A stretch of DNA of 64,000 bases from assembly GCA_913062525.1 (NCBI GenBank), contig CAJXWA010000002.1:1-64000 (forward strand), read 5' to 3'. The notes beneath the pieces were generated by a model. It was not told the DNA's origin. It made no database searches and saw nothing but the letters and a program-made list of their open reading frames with translations. Both the position numbers and the translations under genes were made by a program. This document shows positions 17,899-26,428 of the stretch, piece after piece; the first letter of the stretch is position 1, and each line of letters starts with the position of its first letter. This stretch comes from an uncultured Alphaproteobacteria bacterium. GTDB taxonomy: Bacteria; Pseudomonadota; Alphaproteobacteria; Sneathiellales; Sneathiellaceae.

Positions 17899-19898
17899 TG
17901 GACGTACGCGATAATGAAATAGAAACGGAGGCGGCTTCCCAGGAGGGGGGCCGCCATCGTTCCCTTAGTAACGGATGGCGTTTGCTTTTAATGACGGCAA
18001 CAGTCGTTGTCACATTACTCGCCGTTAATCAGCTGTTTAATATAGGCTTTTTCGTCGGACATATTTGGTTAGATAATAAATACCAATATGCATTGTTCGG
18101 ATTACTTGTGCCTTTGAGCTTTCTGATATTCCCAGCGTCAAGCGCTGCGAATAAAGAGAAAGTCCCTTGGTACGATATTCTGGCAGCCTCAACTATGTTC
18201 GGCCTTCTGGTGTATTTCTTCCTAAATGCCGAAAAAATCCTTGATAGCGGCTGGGAAATGGGCGCACCGACACATATTGTGGTCCTTGGTTTTCTCCTTT
18301 GGGTTTTGGTTCTTGAAGCAACTCGCCGTGCAGGTGGAACAGCACTTTTTGTGATCGTCACTTTAATCTCGCTTTATCCGCTATATGCAGATGTTATGCC
18401 TGGCCCAATTTCAGGGTTATCCAGTTCAGTGGCAGATACATTGGCATACCACACCCTTAGCGCCGAAAGCATGTTGGGTATTCCCATGCAAGCCTTGGCT
18501 AACTTGGTCATTGGCTTTCTGATCTTTGGTGTCGCGTTGACACAAACTGGTGGCGGTGCCTTTTTCATCAATTTGGCCTTCGCACTTTTAGGGCATGTGA
18601 GAGGCGGACCTGCCAAGGTTGCCATTTTTTCCTCAGGTTTGATGGGCTCGATGAGCGGAAGTGTTGTCTCTAATGTGATTACGACGGGTGTAATGACAAT
18701 TCCAGCCATGCGTAAGACAGGTTTTAGCCGATCTTATGCCGCCGGAGTGGAAGCTTGTGCGTCAACAGGTGGTGTGCTTATGCCACCGATCATGGGATCT
18801 ACAGCCTTTATTATGGCCGTTTTCCTTGATGTGCCTTATATCACCATTGCAGTAGCAGCAATTATTCCATCTGTTCTATATTATCTGGCCTTATTCATTC
18901 AAATCGATGCATTTGCCGCCAAAAATGAAATGCCGGGTATTCCAAAAGAGAAGCTACCAAGTCTCAAAAAGACTCTCCTGGAAGGATGGCATTTCATTGC
19001 AGTCTTCGTTCTGCTGATTGTAATGCTGATTTATCTTAAGCAAGAAGTTCTCGCGCCGTTTTATGCCACAGTGCTTCTTTTGGCTATAAACCAGCTTTTC
19101 CCGCACACGCGTTGGAAAATGAAGGACCTGTATGCATTCATTGAAGCAACCGGAAAATTGCTTTCAGAAATTGCATCTATTCTCGTGGGCGTCGGATTGA
19201 TTGTTGGTGCTTTGTCCATAACTGGAATGGCTGGAACGCTGGTAAATGATCTGATCTTTATTGCCGGCGGCAATATCCTTGTTCTTCTTGCCATGGGTGC
19301 GATTACCAGTTTCATTATGGGAATTGGCATGACAGTTACGGCAGCCTATATTTTCTTGGCTATCGTTCTCGCACCTGCCCTCATACAGGGGGGCTTGAAT
19401 CCAATGTCAGTCCATCTGTTTATTCTCTACTGGGGCATGGTATCATTTATCACTCCTCCCGTTGCTCTTGGTGCTTTTGCCGCAGCTTCTATTGCTGGTG
19501 CAAGCCCCATGAAAACAGGGTTTCAAGCAATGCGTCTTGGATCAATTATCTATTTTGTTCCATTTTTCTTTGTGTTGGACCCTGCGCTCATATTGCAAGG
19601 CGAGTTATCGCGAACTCTTCTTTTGTTCGTCTGCGCCGTGGGAGGCGTAATTCTGATCGCCAGCTCTCTTCAAGGATATTTGATGGGAGTGGGTAATTTG
19701 CATCGGCATCCTATTCTAGGGTGGCCTATTCGTGGGTTTATCTTGGTCGGTGGACTTTGCCTTGCAACACCAGGCGGAAGTAAGCTAATTCCATTTAGCG
19801 ATCTCCAACTCGCTACAGCAGCACTTATATTTGCTGGATCAGCGTCTCTTTGCGCTTTTCTTATGGAACGGCGCTACCAAAGGCAGCTTGCTGTCTAA
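17898..19898 (+). CDS. TRAP transporter fused membrane subunit (4TM/12TM)
   Basis: This 666-residue integral membrane protein fuses the small and large TRAP subunits, as usual for TAXI systems. The N-terminal four helices (about 30 to 160) are followed by the large DctM-like part with SGSVVSNVITTGVMTIPAMRKTGFS and EACASTGGVLMPPIMGSTAFIMA, both strongly conserved. It imports the ligand in symport with Na+ or H+. It is translationally coupled to the receptor gene and ends just before a strong terminator. Confidence 0.93.
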   Translation: MDVRDNEIETEAASQEGGRHRSLSNGWRLLLMTATVVVTLLAVNQLFNIGFFVGHIWLDNKYQYALFGLLVPLSFLIFPASSAANKEKVPWYDILAASTMFGLLVYFFLNAEKILDSGWEMGAPTHIVVLGFLLWVLVLEATRRAGGTALFVIVTLISLYPLYADVMPGPISGLSSSVADTLAYHTLSAESMLGIPMQALANLVIGFLIFGVALTQTGGGAFFINLAFALLGHVRGGPAKVAIFSSGLMGSMSGSVVSNVITTGVMTIPAMRKTGFSRSYAAGVEACASTGGVLMPPIMGSTAFIMAVFLDVPYITIAVAAIIPSVLYYLALFIQIDAFAAKNEMPGIPKEKLPSLKKTLLEGWHFIAVFVLLIVMLIYLKQEVLAPFYATVLLLAINQLFPHTRWKMKDLYAFIEATGKLLSEIASILVGVGLIVGALSITGMAGTLVNDLIFIAGGNILVLLAMGAITSFIMGIGMTVTAAYIFLAIVLAPALIQGGLNPMSVHLFILYWGMVSFITPPVALGAFAAASIAGASPMKTGFQAMRLGSIIYFVPFFFVLDPALILQGELSRTLLLFVCAVGGVILIASSLQGYLMGVGNLHRHPILGWPIRGFILVGGLCLATPGGSKLIPFSDLQLATAALIFAGSASLCAFLMERRYQRQLAV

Positions 19899-19915
19899 CT
19901 AACAGCCATCTTCAG

Positions 19916-19930
19916 CGGAATTTTGTTCCG
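19916..19930. promoter_or_regulatory. CGGAA-N5-TTCCG inverted repeat after the TRAP operon
   Basis: CGGAATTTTGTTCCG lies 18 bases after the TRAP stop. It has the same outer half-sites and 5-bp spacing as the core of the palindrome at 16673-16689 (CGGAATCATATTCCG), and a G precedes CGGAAT in both. It may be a second binding site of the same IclR regulator, or a chance match. Confidence 0.4.
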
Positions 19931-19943
19931 GTGGAAACATATG

Positions 19944-19982
19944 ACCGCCACCAGTGATCCGGTTACTGGTGGCGGTTTTTTT
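19944..19982 (+). terminator. Rho-independent terminator of the TRAP operon
   Basis: A perfect 12-bp stem (ACCGCCACCAGT / ACTGGTGGCGGT) encloses a 9-base loop and runs into seven T residues. This is a textbook intrinsic terminator ending the TAXI-TRAP transcript. Confidence 0.93.
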
Positions 19983-20030
19983 ATGACTTGTCTTGTTGAG
20001 TTCGAGTTTCCATTTCCGAGCTTCCACAAG

Positions 20031-20519
20031 CTAACAAGTTAAATTTAAACGGTCATGCCAGGCTGCGATACTTTCGTTGGGGTATTCTTCGAAAGATTTA
20101 TCGGTTTCAGAAGGGCTCGCACGAACCCACGAGGGCTTGTAGCCCACCATCAAATGCGTGTGTTCAGGTGGCGTTGGCAGTTTTGTATCAATTGCAGCCG
20201 CATGTGGATGAACCAATTCAGGCCATCTTGGGTCCCAACCCCAAAGGTGAGAGCCGCATGTTTTGCAAAAGCTCCGCTGCATAGGGCTTTCAATTTTTTT
20301 CTGCGTTATTTCATCAATCTGCCTCGCTTGATAGATCGACAGATTTTCTTTGCCTCGAACTTTCAAAGAGGCAAAGTCACCTGACAGATTTATTGCGGAA
20401 CCACTACTACCCGCCGTCTTACGGCAAATTGAGCAGTAACAAATGTTGAAAGGGTAGGGGTGCTTTGATTGCAGAGAAAATTTTACGGACTGACAATGAC
20501 AAGAACCATCAAGTTTCAT
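20031..20519 (-). CDS. GFA-family zinc-fold protein (CENP-V/GFA domain)
   Basis: The protein has 162 residues from the ATG at 20519, which follows GAGGACGTAAAA; the track start is 10 codons longer. The Mss4-like GFA fold shows in GSCHCQSVKFSL, CYCSICRKTAGSSGSAINL and FCKTCGSHLWGW, giving the expected zinc cysteines. Such proteins are often labelled glutathione-dependent formaldehyde-activating enzymes, but most are of unknown function, so no substrate is assigned. It appears to be a single-gene unit. Confidence 0.86.
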   Translation of the reverse strand: MKLDGSCHCQSVKFSLQSKHPYPFNICYCSICRKTAGSSGSAINLSGDFASLKVRGKENLSIYQARQIDEITQKKIESPMQRSFCKTCGSHLWGWDPRWPELVHPHAAAIDTKLPTPPEHTHLMVGYKPSWVRASPSETDKSFEEYPNESIAAWHDRLNLTC

Positions 20520-20812
20520 TTTTACGTCCTCAAACCAATACGGGATCACATCGTACTAGGTCCAATACGGCATTGTCCCCTAATTTCTTCTGGGCACATA
20601 GCTTGCTGATTGTGTTTCGTCAGGCATTTGCATTTTCTGGGAGAAGGGTGACGAGTTTAGAGACCTCTAAATACCATGGGAGGAGACTGGAAACCGATGC
20701 CGCTGCAAATGTAGTTATTCTACTCAGTTGAATTTTCTAACGTTTGGTATACAAGTAAGGCAGAAAATACTCTTAAACCTAGTTACCAACATACAGCGGA
20801 GAAGGTAGAAAA
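20520..20812. other. Intergenic stretch without a supported gene
   Basis: About 290 bases lie between the GFA-like gene and the small lysine-rich ORF. An 88-codon open frame (20465-20731, plus) overlaps the GFA gene, has no clear ribosome binding site and no recognisable motif. I see no hairpin with a T-run. The region probably holds the promoters of both flanking genes. Confidence 0.5.
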
Positions 20813-21031
20813 ATGGGATCAGGAGGCAACCGACCAAACAATGCCGATGACAAAATGATAGCGGCTATGGCGCGTGGTGATGACAATGAGTTTAAAGATC
20901 GCAGTCCAATTAAAAATGCAGATAAGAAACTGATTAAGGCTAAAGACGCAATCGCAGAAAAATCACAGGAAAAGACTGAGAGATTGAAAGCGTTGAGATT
21001 AGCTGCTGAAAAAGAAGCCAAGGCAAAGTGA
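20813..21031 (+). CDS. Small charged hypothetical protein (72 residues)
   Basis: ATG at 20813 is preceded by GCGGAGAAGGTAGAAAA, an acceptable ribosome binding site. The product is polar and lysine/alanine-rich, has no hydrophobic segment, and its second half (KKLIKAKDAIAEKSQEKTERLKALRLAAEKEAKAK) should form one long charged helix. I do not recognise a family. The opposite-strand ORF of 88 codons looks like its shadow. It is probably a small cytoplasmic protein, but could be spurious. Confidence 0.5.
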   Translation: MGSGGNRPNNADDKMIAAMARGDDNEFKDRSPIKNADKKLIKAKDAIAEKSQEKTERLKALRLAAEKEAKAK

Positions 21032-21345
21032 CGATAGAAGAGCACTTAAAGGGCTAATGGCTGGAATAAGGTTTAAAAGACTTTCTATCTTGTCTGTACC
21101 ACCAGAATTTCTGGCGTAGCTTCATGCCCGGTAGAAATTCCTTCTGCCAGCCTCGATGAAAGACACTCCCGCAGCCACCGTGATGCGAGCTCTCGGAATG
21201 CGGCGCTGGCTGATGCCTTGGCAGGTGACGCTGTAGGGGTGCGTGAATTATACTGATCTACTCTCAAAGTGTTAGCATTCTGTGGTGACACAGATTAAAA
21301 CTATCACGGAACAACTGAAAAAAATAATTATAAACAGGAGTTAGT
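21032..21345. other. Intergenic stretch of unclear content
   Basis: This gap of 314 bases holds overlapping open frames on both strands between about 21085 and 21291. One is the 68-codon minus ORF; the other is an open plus frame ending at a TGA near 21257. Neither has a convincing start signal or motif. The centre (about 21110-21240) looks richer in G and C than its surroundings, so it may be a gene remnant. The last 40 bases contain the AACAGGAG ribosome binding site of the next gene. Confidence 0.4.
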
Positions 21346-21726
21346 ATGTTTAGCCATATTATGGTCGGAGCAAACGACGTAGAAAAAGCAAAAATATTTT
21401 ACGATGCGATCCTTGGAGAACTGGGACATAAACCAGGCATAATAGATGCTCATGGCCGGTGCTTTTATTACACAAAAGCCGGAATATTCTCAATCAGCAA
21501 ACCTATCGACGGTGAGGCCGCCTGTAATGGCAACGGCAGCACCATTGGTTTTGCGGCATCAACAACTGAATTGGCAGACAAGTGGCACGCTGCTGGTGTG
21601 GCCAACGGTGGAATTACATGTGAGGACCCTCCTGGTGTCCGCAAAGGTGGTAATGGTGATCTGTATCTTGCGTACCTGCGGGATCCATCAGGCAATAAGA
21701 TTTGCGCCCTTCACCGCGTAGGATAA
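21346..21726 (+). CDS. VOC-family (glyoxalase/dioxygenase fold) protein
   Basis: This is a single 126-residue vicinal-oxygen-chelate domain. It starts MFSHIMVGANDVEKAKIFYDAIL, where the histidine is a usual metal ligand, and ends YLRDPSGNKICALHR, the DPSGN motif typical of the second half. CNGNGSTIGFAA fits the middle strand. VOC proteins cover isomerases, dioxygenases and resistance proteins, so the substrate is open. ATG follows AACAGGAGTTAGT. Confidence 0.83.
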   Translation: MFSHIMVGANDVEKAKIFYDAILGELGHKPGIIDAHGRCFYYTKAGIFSISKPIDGEAACNGNGSTIGFAASTTELADKWHAAGVANGGITCEDPPGVRKGGNGDLYLAYLRDPSGNKICALHRVG

Positions 21727-21745
21727 AGCCCACAATTGACCTGTC

Positions 21746-21782
21746 CCGTTTTCCAGCTTCAATGGTTTTCGCCGGAAAACGG
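21746..21782. repeat. Inverted repeat after the VOC gene
   Basis: CCGTTTTCC and GGAAAACGG form a perfect 9-bp inverted repeat with a 19-base loop, 20 bases after the VOC stop. There is no T-run on either side. It is a weak terminator candidate, or a binding site ahead of the psd gene 42 bases downstream. Confidence 0.4.
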
Positions 21783-21823
21783 TGCAGTGAAAGTTTAGTT
21801 TACTTATAAAAACAAGGCGCGTT

Positions 21824-22720
21824 ATGGCCAAATCGGCACCAATTTATGTGATTGACCGTAAAACCGGGATTGAGTTTGAAGAGACCATTTTGGGAGAAAA
21901 ATGGATCCGGTGGGCGTATCAAAATTCTGAATCTCATCTCCTTGAACGCGTTTTATTTCGGTCGAGCTTTATCAGTAAATTGATGGGTGCATGGTACAGT
22001 TCCTCCTTTTCCAAAAGCAAAATTGTCCCAACAATTACAGAACTTGAAGTCGACGAGAGTGAATTTGCGGAGACGACTGAAAGTTACACATCCTTCAACG
22101 ATTTTTTTATCCGCCGTTTAAAAGAAGACGCGCGACCTTTCAGTACTAAAAAAGAAGATATTGTGTCCCCTGCCGATGGGCGCACACTAGTCTTTCCAAA
22201 ACTCGACAAAAATACGTTTATTCCCGTTAAAGGGTTTCCGTTTTCAATAAAAACAATGCTGCCAGATGTTTATGAGCGTTTTACCAATGGAGCGCTTGCT
22301 ATTATTCGGCTGTGTCCTGCGGATTATCATCGGTATCATTTTCCTTGTACGGGAACCATTACAAAGAGTGCTGACATTCAAGGTGCGCTGCATTCCGTCA
22401 ATCCCATCGCGCTGGGCAGTGGTCCAGATATTTTCGGTGAAAACAAACGGACATACACGCTTATGGATACGCAAGATGCGGGTACTATGTGCTTTATTGA
22501 GGTTGGGGCCTTTGGCGTTGGTAGTATCGTTAATACCCGTACAAACGGCACTGTCCAAAAAATGGATGAAAAAGGATTTTTCAAATTTGGTGGCTCAACA
22601 GTTGTTGTCGTGTTTGAGCAAGATCGAATTCAATTCAGTGAAGATCTCGTCAAAAATAGCGCGGCAGGCAGGGAAACCTTGTTAAAGGTGGGAGAGCCTT
22701 TGGCAACTGTTCTCTCGTAA
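21824..22720 (+). CDS. psd: Phosphatidylserine decarboxylase proenzyme (type II)
   Basis: The 298-residue protein matches the longer PSD-II class: YTSFNDFFIRRLKEDARPF near residue 88, VSPADGRTLVFP near 115, RLCPADYHRYHFPCTGTI near 162, and the autocleavage site FGGST near 257, where the serine becomes the pyruvoyl group. It decarboxylates phosphatidylserine to phosphatidylethanolamine at the inner membrane. ATG is preceded by AAGGCGCGTT. No phosphatidylserine synthase gene is adjacent, although psd and pss are often neighbours. Confidence 0.93.
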   Translation: MAKSAPIYVIDRKTGIEFEETILGEKWIRWAYQNSESHLLERVLFRSSFISKLMGAWYSSSFSKSKIVPTITELEVDESEFAETTESYTSFNDFFIRRLKEDARPFSTKKEDIVSPADGRTLVFPKLDKNTFIPVKGFPFSIKTMLPDVYERFTNGALAIIRLCPADYHRYHFPCTGTITKSADIQGALHSVNPIALGSGPDIFGENKRTYTLMDTQDAGTMCFIEVGAFGVGSIVNTRTNGTVQKMDEKGFFKFGGSTVVVVFEQDRIQFSEDLVKNSAAGRETLLKVGEPLATVLS

Positions 22721-22758
22721 CTGAAAATTCCTCTGTTCTGTCGTCTCACATGGCGTCA

Positions 22759-23736
22759 TCAAAAGTCAACGTCTAGGCCCATTCCAGCAGCATCAGCCTT
22801 CTTTAACACATGATGGGCAGCAGCAAGATCCTGGGCTGCGATCCCCAATGACCGATAAAGTGTTATTTGAACGTTATCTGTTCGGCCCGCAATTTCCCCT
22901 GAAATAACCTGGCCAATTTCGCCCTTTATATCCTTTTTGGATAAAGTGCCTGCGTTGATCATATGGACGATTTCACCGGCCTGTGCCTCAGCCGATTTTA
23001 AATAGTCGACCCAAACCGAAGATCGAAGCACAGCCTCATCGTCTATTTCGCGCATAGACGGAATGGACGAGCCCACTACGTTCAAATGAGTGCCAGCACG
23101 TAACCATTGACCGTTCAGTATCGGGGTGGGGGACGCAGTTACGGTGCAGATAATATCGGCATTTTGCACGGCAGCTTTTACATCTGTTCCAGAGAAAATT
23201 TCTAGCGCTGGGTATTTGATCGCAGCACGGGCTGCAAAGTCGCTGGCTTTATCAGCAGAACGGCCCGCTACATAGAGCCGCTGTATGTCTCTAACGGCAC
23301 ATACAGCGTCCAGATGAAATTCAGCCTGTTCTCCGTACCCGATTATGGCTAGTGAACTTGCGTTTTCACGGGAGAGGGTTTTGGTCGCCGCGCCACTGGC
23401 TGCGGCAGTTCTGATGGCAGTGAGAAGCCCCGCATCCATCATTGCTATAGCGCTGCCCGTTTCGCTTTCGAACAGGACAATTGCGCCGGAGTGTGAAGAT
23501 AATCCCAATGCTGGATTTCCTGGAAATAGACTGACAAGTTTAACGCCGAAACAGGAAGGATCAGAAATCGCACCGGGCATTATTCCCATTTTGTTGTCTC
23601 CCCCCACGGGAATAGCATTTCGCAGGGGTAATGTTTCAGTGCCTTTAGACACATTGACCATGGTAGCGGCGACAACATCAATAGCCTCTGTCATTGGGAG
23701 AAGGTGTCTGACATCTTGACTGCTTAGGATTTTCAT
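22759..23736 (-). CDS. Ornithine cyclodeaminase/mu-crystallin family NAD(P)-dependent enzyme
   Basis: The 325-residue protein has an N-terminal dimerisation domain and a Rossmann domain with IIGYGEQAEFHLDAVC (about 128). Family-specific segments are MPGAISDPSCFGVKLVSLFPGN and MDAGLLTAIRTAAASGAATK. Members include ornithine cyclodeaminase, ketimine reductases and amino acid dehydrogenases, so the reaction is not fixed. Its ATG overlaps the stop of the upstream alpha/beta hydrolase by 4 bases, making the two a coupled unit. Confidence 0.88.
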   Translation of the reverse strand: MKILSSQDVRHLLPMTEAIDVVAATMVNVSKGTETLPLRNAIPVGGDNKMGIMPGAISDPSCFGVKLVSLFPGNPALGLSSHSGAIVLFESETGSAIAMMDAGLLTAIRTAAASGAATKTLSRENASSLAIIGYGEQAEFHLDAVCAVRDIQRLYVAGRSADKASDFAARAAIKYPALEIFSGTDVKAAVQNADIICTVTASPTPILNGQWLRAGTHLNVVGSSIPSMREIDDEAVLRSSVWVDYLKSAEAQAGEIVHMINAGTLSKKDIKGEIGQVISGEIAGRTDNVQITLYRSLGIAAQDLAAAHHVLKKADAAGMGLDVDF

Positions 23737-24575
23737 TGCTCAGACAGGCTCCCATCTTTCCACTTAGGTCCCGTCTCCTGCAGTCCTAAGGATTTCTCTA
23801 ATAAGGAGGTGTATAGATCAGGGCGGACGACATAGGGAAAATGCCCACCCCATAAAAACCGAAACGCAGAGGACGGATCTAACCGTTCGCGAACGGCATC
23901 CCTAATTTCAAGCGGGATCAACGGGTCGTCAGCGGTCTCAATTGTGATCACTTCAGATTGATTTTGTGGTAATTCAGGCCCTGTTTTTAAGGCGTTAAGC
24001 CGTGCCCGTAATTCGCTTTCCAAAATTCGACCATCGGATTCTTGCAACAATAATTCAACCAAATCGCTTTGATCAGGATGGACTTTGGCCCATGCTTTCA
24101 ATCCGTTACCAAATCCCGCCCGAAGGTCATCTATAGGTGCCGTTTCCAAATCCATTGAATAAGGAGCACGTTGATCTAACCCTTTCACAGAATGCAGGGT
24201 GTTAGCGGCAAATAGTTTCACAATTTTTGTGGGGTACGTCCCTGCAAAATACTGTGCTAAATAGCCACCAAGCGACGAGCCGAGTACGCTCGCACTTTCA
24301 ATATGTAACTGGTCAAATAATTCCGCTAAATCTGCGGCCCAATCTTTGATCCCACCACCATCGGGGTAGCTGATTGCGACAATGCGCATTCGATCTGATA
24401 ATGCTTCGATCTGGTGCCAGAATATGTCTCCGCGACCAAGGGTGCCGGGGATTAATAATAATACGGGGCCCGCACCCACATCAAGGACACCCCAGTTGCG
24501 ACCGTTCAAGATAACTCGTGTTTCGGGGTTTGCTGCCGCAAAGCGATCACGATCGTTGATTAATGGATTGGTCAT
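23733..24575 (-). CDS. Alpha/beta-hydrolase
   Basis: The 280-residue cytoplasmic hydrolase has the oxyanion/HG-like LLLIPGTLGRGDIFWHQ near residue 40, nucleophile elbow GSSLGGYLAQYF near 99, an acidic residue in TADDPLIPLEIRDAV and the catalytic histidine in LWGGHFPYVVRP. The triad is complete. It is the first gene of a two-gene unit with the ornithine cyclodeaminase-like enzyme, so its product or substrate may be an amino acid ester or amide. That is inference. Confidence 0.85.
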   Translation of the reverse strand: MTNPLINDRDRFAAANPETRVILNGRNWGVLDVGAGPVLLLIPGTLGRGDIFWHQIEALSDRMRIVAISYPDGGGIKDWAADLAELFDQLHIESASVLGSSLGGYLAQYFAGTYPTKIVKLFAANTLHSVKGLDQRAPYSMDLETAPIDDLRAGFGNGLKAWAKVHPDQSDLVELLLQESDGRILESELRARLNALKTGPELPQNQSEVITIETADDPLIPLEIRDAVRERLDPSSAFRFLWGGHFPYVVRPDLYTSLLEKSLGLQETGPKWKDGSLSEQ

Positions 24576-24731
24576 GCAAAAGTGTCCTTGGTTGGCTGCT
24601 CATAAATAGGCGCGGGGCGGGTATAAAGGATCTTAGCAAAGTTCGGAGTGATTGCGCTAGAGGGTGCATTCGTAATGAGCAGTTATTAACGGCGTACTTT
24701 AACTCACGCCAAATTAAATCATCCGTAACGG

Positions 24732-25682
24732 CTATTGCCCCATATGCTTTTTTAAAAAACTCTGGACCTTGAGTATTGAATCTTCGTGAGCGGCCAAATC
24801 ATAATGATTAGTTGAGAAATATATTGGAGGGGAAGCCTTCTTGCTCGCGGTCACTGTATCCTTGCGGTAATTCGGATTGTCAAAGAAATGAGTGACACCG
24901 GGGTATACAGTGAGAGAAATATCATTCTCATACTTTGGGGCTTCGTTGAGGGCTGCTTCGCAGCTTCCAAGCGACATTAGGTCATCCATGTCACCAGCGA
25001 ATACGAGAAAAGGGACCTGCAATGCCACATCAGAAATACAGTTGGGGTAAAAAGCGATGCCAGATTTGAATGTTCCCTCGGCAGATTTGTTTTCACCCGT
25101 TTTTCCTAGAATTGAAAATAAGCGGCTCGCTCCCATTGAAAACCCAAATAGACTGATTTCTTCATCGTTTACAAAATCTAGACCTTTCAAATAGCGGGCT
25201 CCGTTCATAGCATCTGCTGGCATGCCGACTGAAGGAGTATCTGTGGCACCTGTGCCGCCTCTTGATCTAAAGCTATCGATGACAAGTGCAACGTATCCCC
25301 AGTCAGCTATGAGTTTGGCCCATTTTAGATGTGAGGGCTGTAAGCCGTCGGCGCTGACTAAAATTATCACTGCGGGGCGAGGGGTGTTGATAGTGGGACG
25401 AAACAAATGCCCGATCAATTCGATCCCAGGCTTGGGTGTTAAGATTATTCCGTTTGCTTTTGCCTTCTTGAGCTTAAACGGCGAAATAGGCGTCGGTGCG
25501 GATGGAAAAGATACAATTTCTTGGGCTTGGAGTAATTTTATCTGAGGTGCCAAAACCCCCATAAGAGCAACTGCCGTTAAGCCAATGAATGACTTTTTTA
25601 TTAGTCCAATGTTTGGTGTTACCCAGATTTTCAAAATATCGCTCCCAACAATATTAGGTTTTGGGATATGAGGCCATTCCAC
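24732..25682 (-). CDS. Exported dienelactone-hydrolase-like protein
   Basis: The 316-residue alpha/beta hydrolase has a hydrophobic N-terminal segment (IKKSFIGLTAVALMGVLA) that could act as a signal peptide after an unusually long leader of about 28 residues. Nucleophile elbow GFSMGASRLF (about 173), FAGDMDDLMSLG with the acid, and GVTHFFDNP with the histidine match the dienelactone hydrolase class. Only one ATG precedes the signal segment and no better start is visible. Probably periplasmic; substrate unknown. Confidence 0.75.
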   Translation of the reverse strand: MEWPHIPKPNIVGSDILKIWVTPNIGLIKKSFIGLTAVALMGVLAPQIKLLQAQEIVSFPSAPTPISPFKLKKAKANGIILTPKPGIELIGHLFRPTINTPRPAVIILVSADGLQPSHLKWAKLIADWGYVALVIDSFRSRGGTGATDTPSVGMPADAMNGARYLKGLDFVNDEEISLFGFSMGASRLFSILGKTGENKSAEGTFKSGIAFYPNCISDVALQVPFLVFAGDMDDLMSLGSCEAALNEAPKYENDISLTVYPGVTHFFDNPNYRKDTVTASKKASPPIYFSTNHYDLAAHEDSILKVQSFLKKHMGQ

Positions 25683-25706
25683 ACCGAAATCCTGCCTCAG
25701 ATCAAC

Positions 25707-26258
25707 TCAATGGTCATTAAAAATGCCGGTTGGTTTGTTGTCGATGCTCAAAGAGTTTTTCCGGCGCCAGTAATTTTTAACACCTTCTGGTCCCATGTCT
25801 TCATAATAGGGAACAAGTTCGTCTTCTGCGCGGCTTTTAGCAAAACTCATAATCGGGACACCTGTACCGCAAGAGGTTTGTACCATGTCGACGGATAAAT
25901 CGAAAATTTGTCTACTCCCAGCGAGTTCTGGAAACTCAGCCAGTGTCGTCGTCCAGAGGGAGTCTCGCGGATGGATTATCTTAGCCTGGCCATAAACACG
26001 GAGAATTTGTGCGTCGCCTTCAAACGCACAAAACATGAGTGTCATGCGATTTGTATCGGCTAGATGTGCAGCTGTCTCGTTGCCGCTTCCTGTCAAATTA
26101 AGCCAGACAATTCGATTGCCGTTGGCCACTTTGAGTGTATTCATCCCTTTTGGGGATACGTTGACGCGGCCATCACGGCCAGCCGTTGCAACGAAGAATA
26201 AGGGCTGGGCTTCGATAAAATGTCTCTGGCTTTCGCTCAGTGTATTAGCTTTTCCCAT
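25707..26258 (-). CDS. Pyridoxamine 5'-phosphate oxidase-fold flavoprotein
   Basis: The protein is 183 residues from the ATG at 26258, which follows AAGAGGAACGAACGA; the track start is 17 codons earlier. The split-barrel FMN-binding fold is suggested by FFVATAGRDGRVNVSPKG near the N-terminus and RIVWLNLTGSGNETAAHL, typical of the group of general stress-type PNPOx-like proteins. The C-terminal RAEDELVPYYEDMGPEGVKNYW is characteristic of this subgroup. The reaction is unknown; FMN- or F420-dependent reduction is possible. Confidence 0.83.
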   Translation of the reverse strand: MGKANTLSESQRHFIEAQPLFFVATAGRDGRVNVSPKGMNTLKVANGNRIVWLNLTGSGNETAAHLADTNRMTLMFCAFEGDAQILRVYGQAKIIHPRDSLWTTTLAEFPELAGSRQIFDLSVDMVQTSCGTGVPIMSFAKSRAEDELVPYYEDMGPEGVKNYWRRKNSLSIDNKPTGIFNDH

Positions 26259-26428
26259 TCGTTCGTTCCTCTTTCTTAATTGAATAAAAATAGAACATAA
26301 CAGGAACAAATGAGCAAGATCTATTTTAACGAATAGCTGTTAGGGATGTATGTATAATCTAATATGCCCTTGTCTCCGCCGCCTAGATAATCCATATCTA
26401 TACATATAAAACTTTGGGGGTAGATAGA

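Noticed and set aside
20465-20731. Plus-strand 88-codon ORF overlapping the GFA-like gene
   Set aside because: It starts inside the antisense of a well supported gene, lacks a clear Shine-Dalgarno and has no motif.
20779-21045. Minus-strand ORF rich in Leu/Ser/Ala opposite the small lysine-rich gene
   Set aside because: It is the antisense of a lysine/alanine-rich helix, which creates false hydrophobic ORFs. The plus ORF has the better start signal.
21085-21291. Minus-strand 68-codon ORF in the 21032-21345 gap
   Set aside because: It has no start signal or motif, and the plus strand is equally open. Kept only as an unexplained patch.
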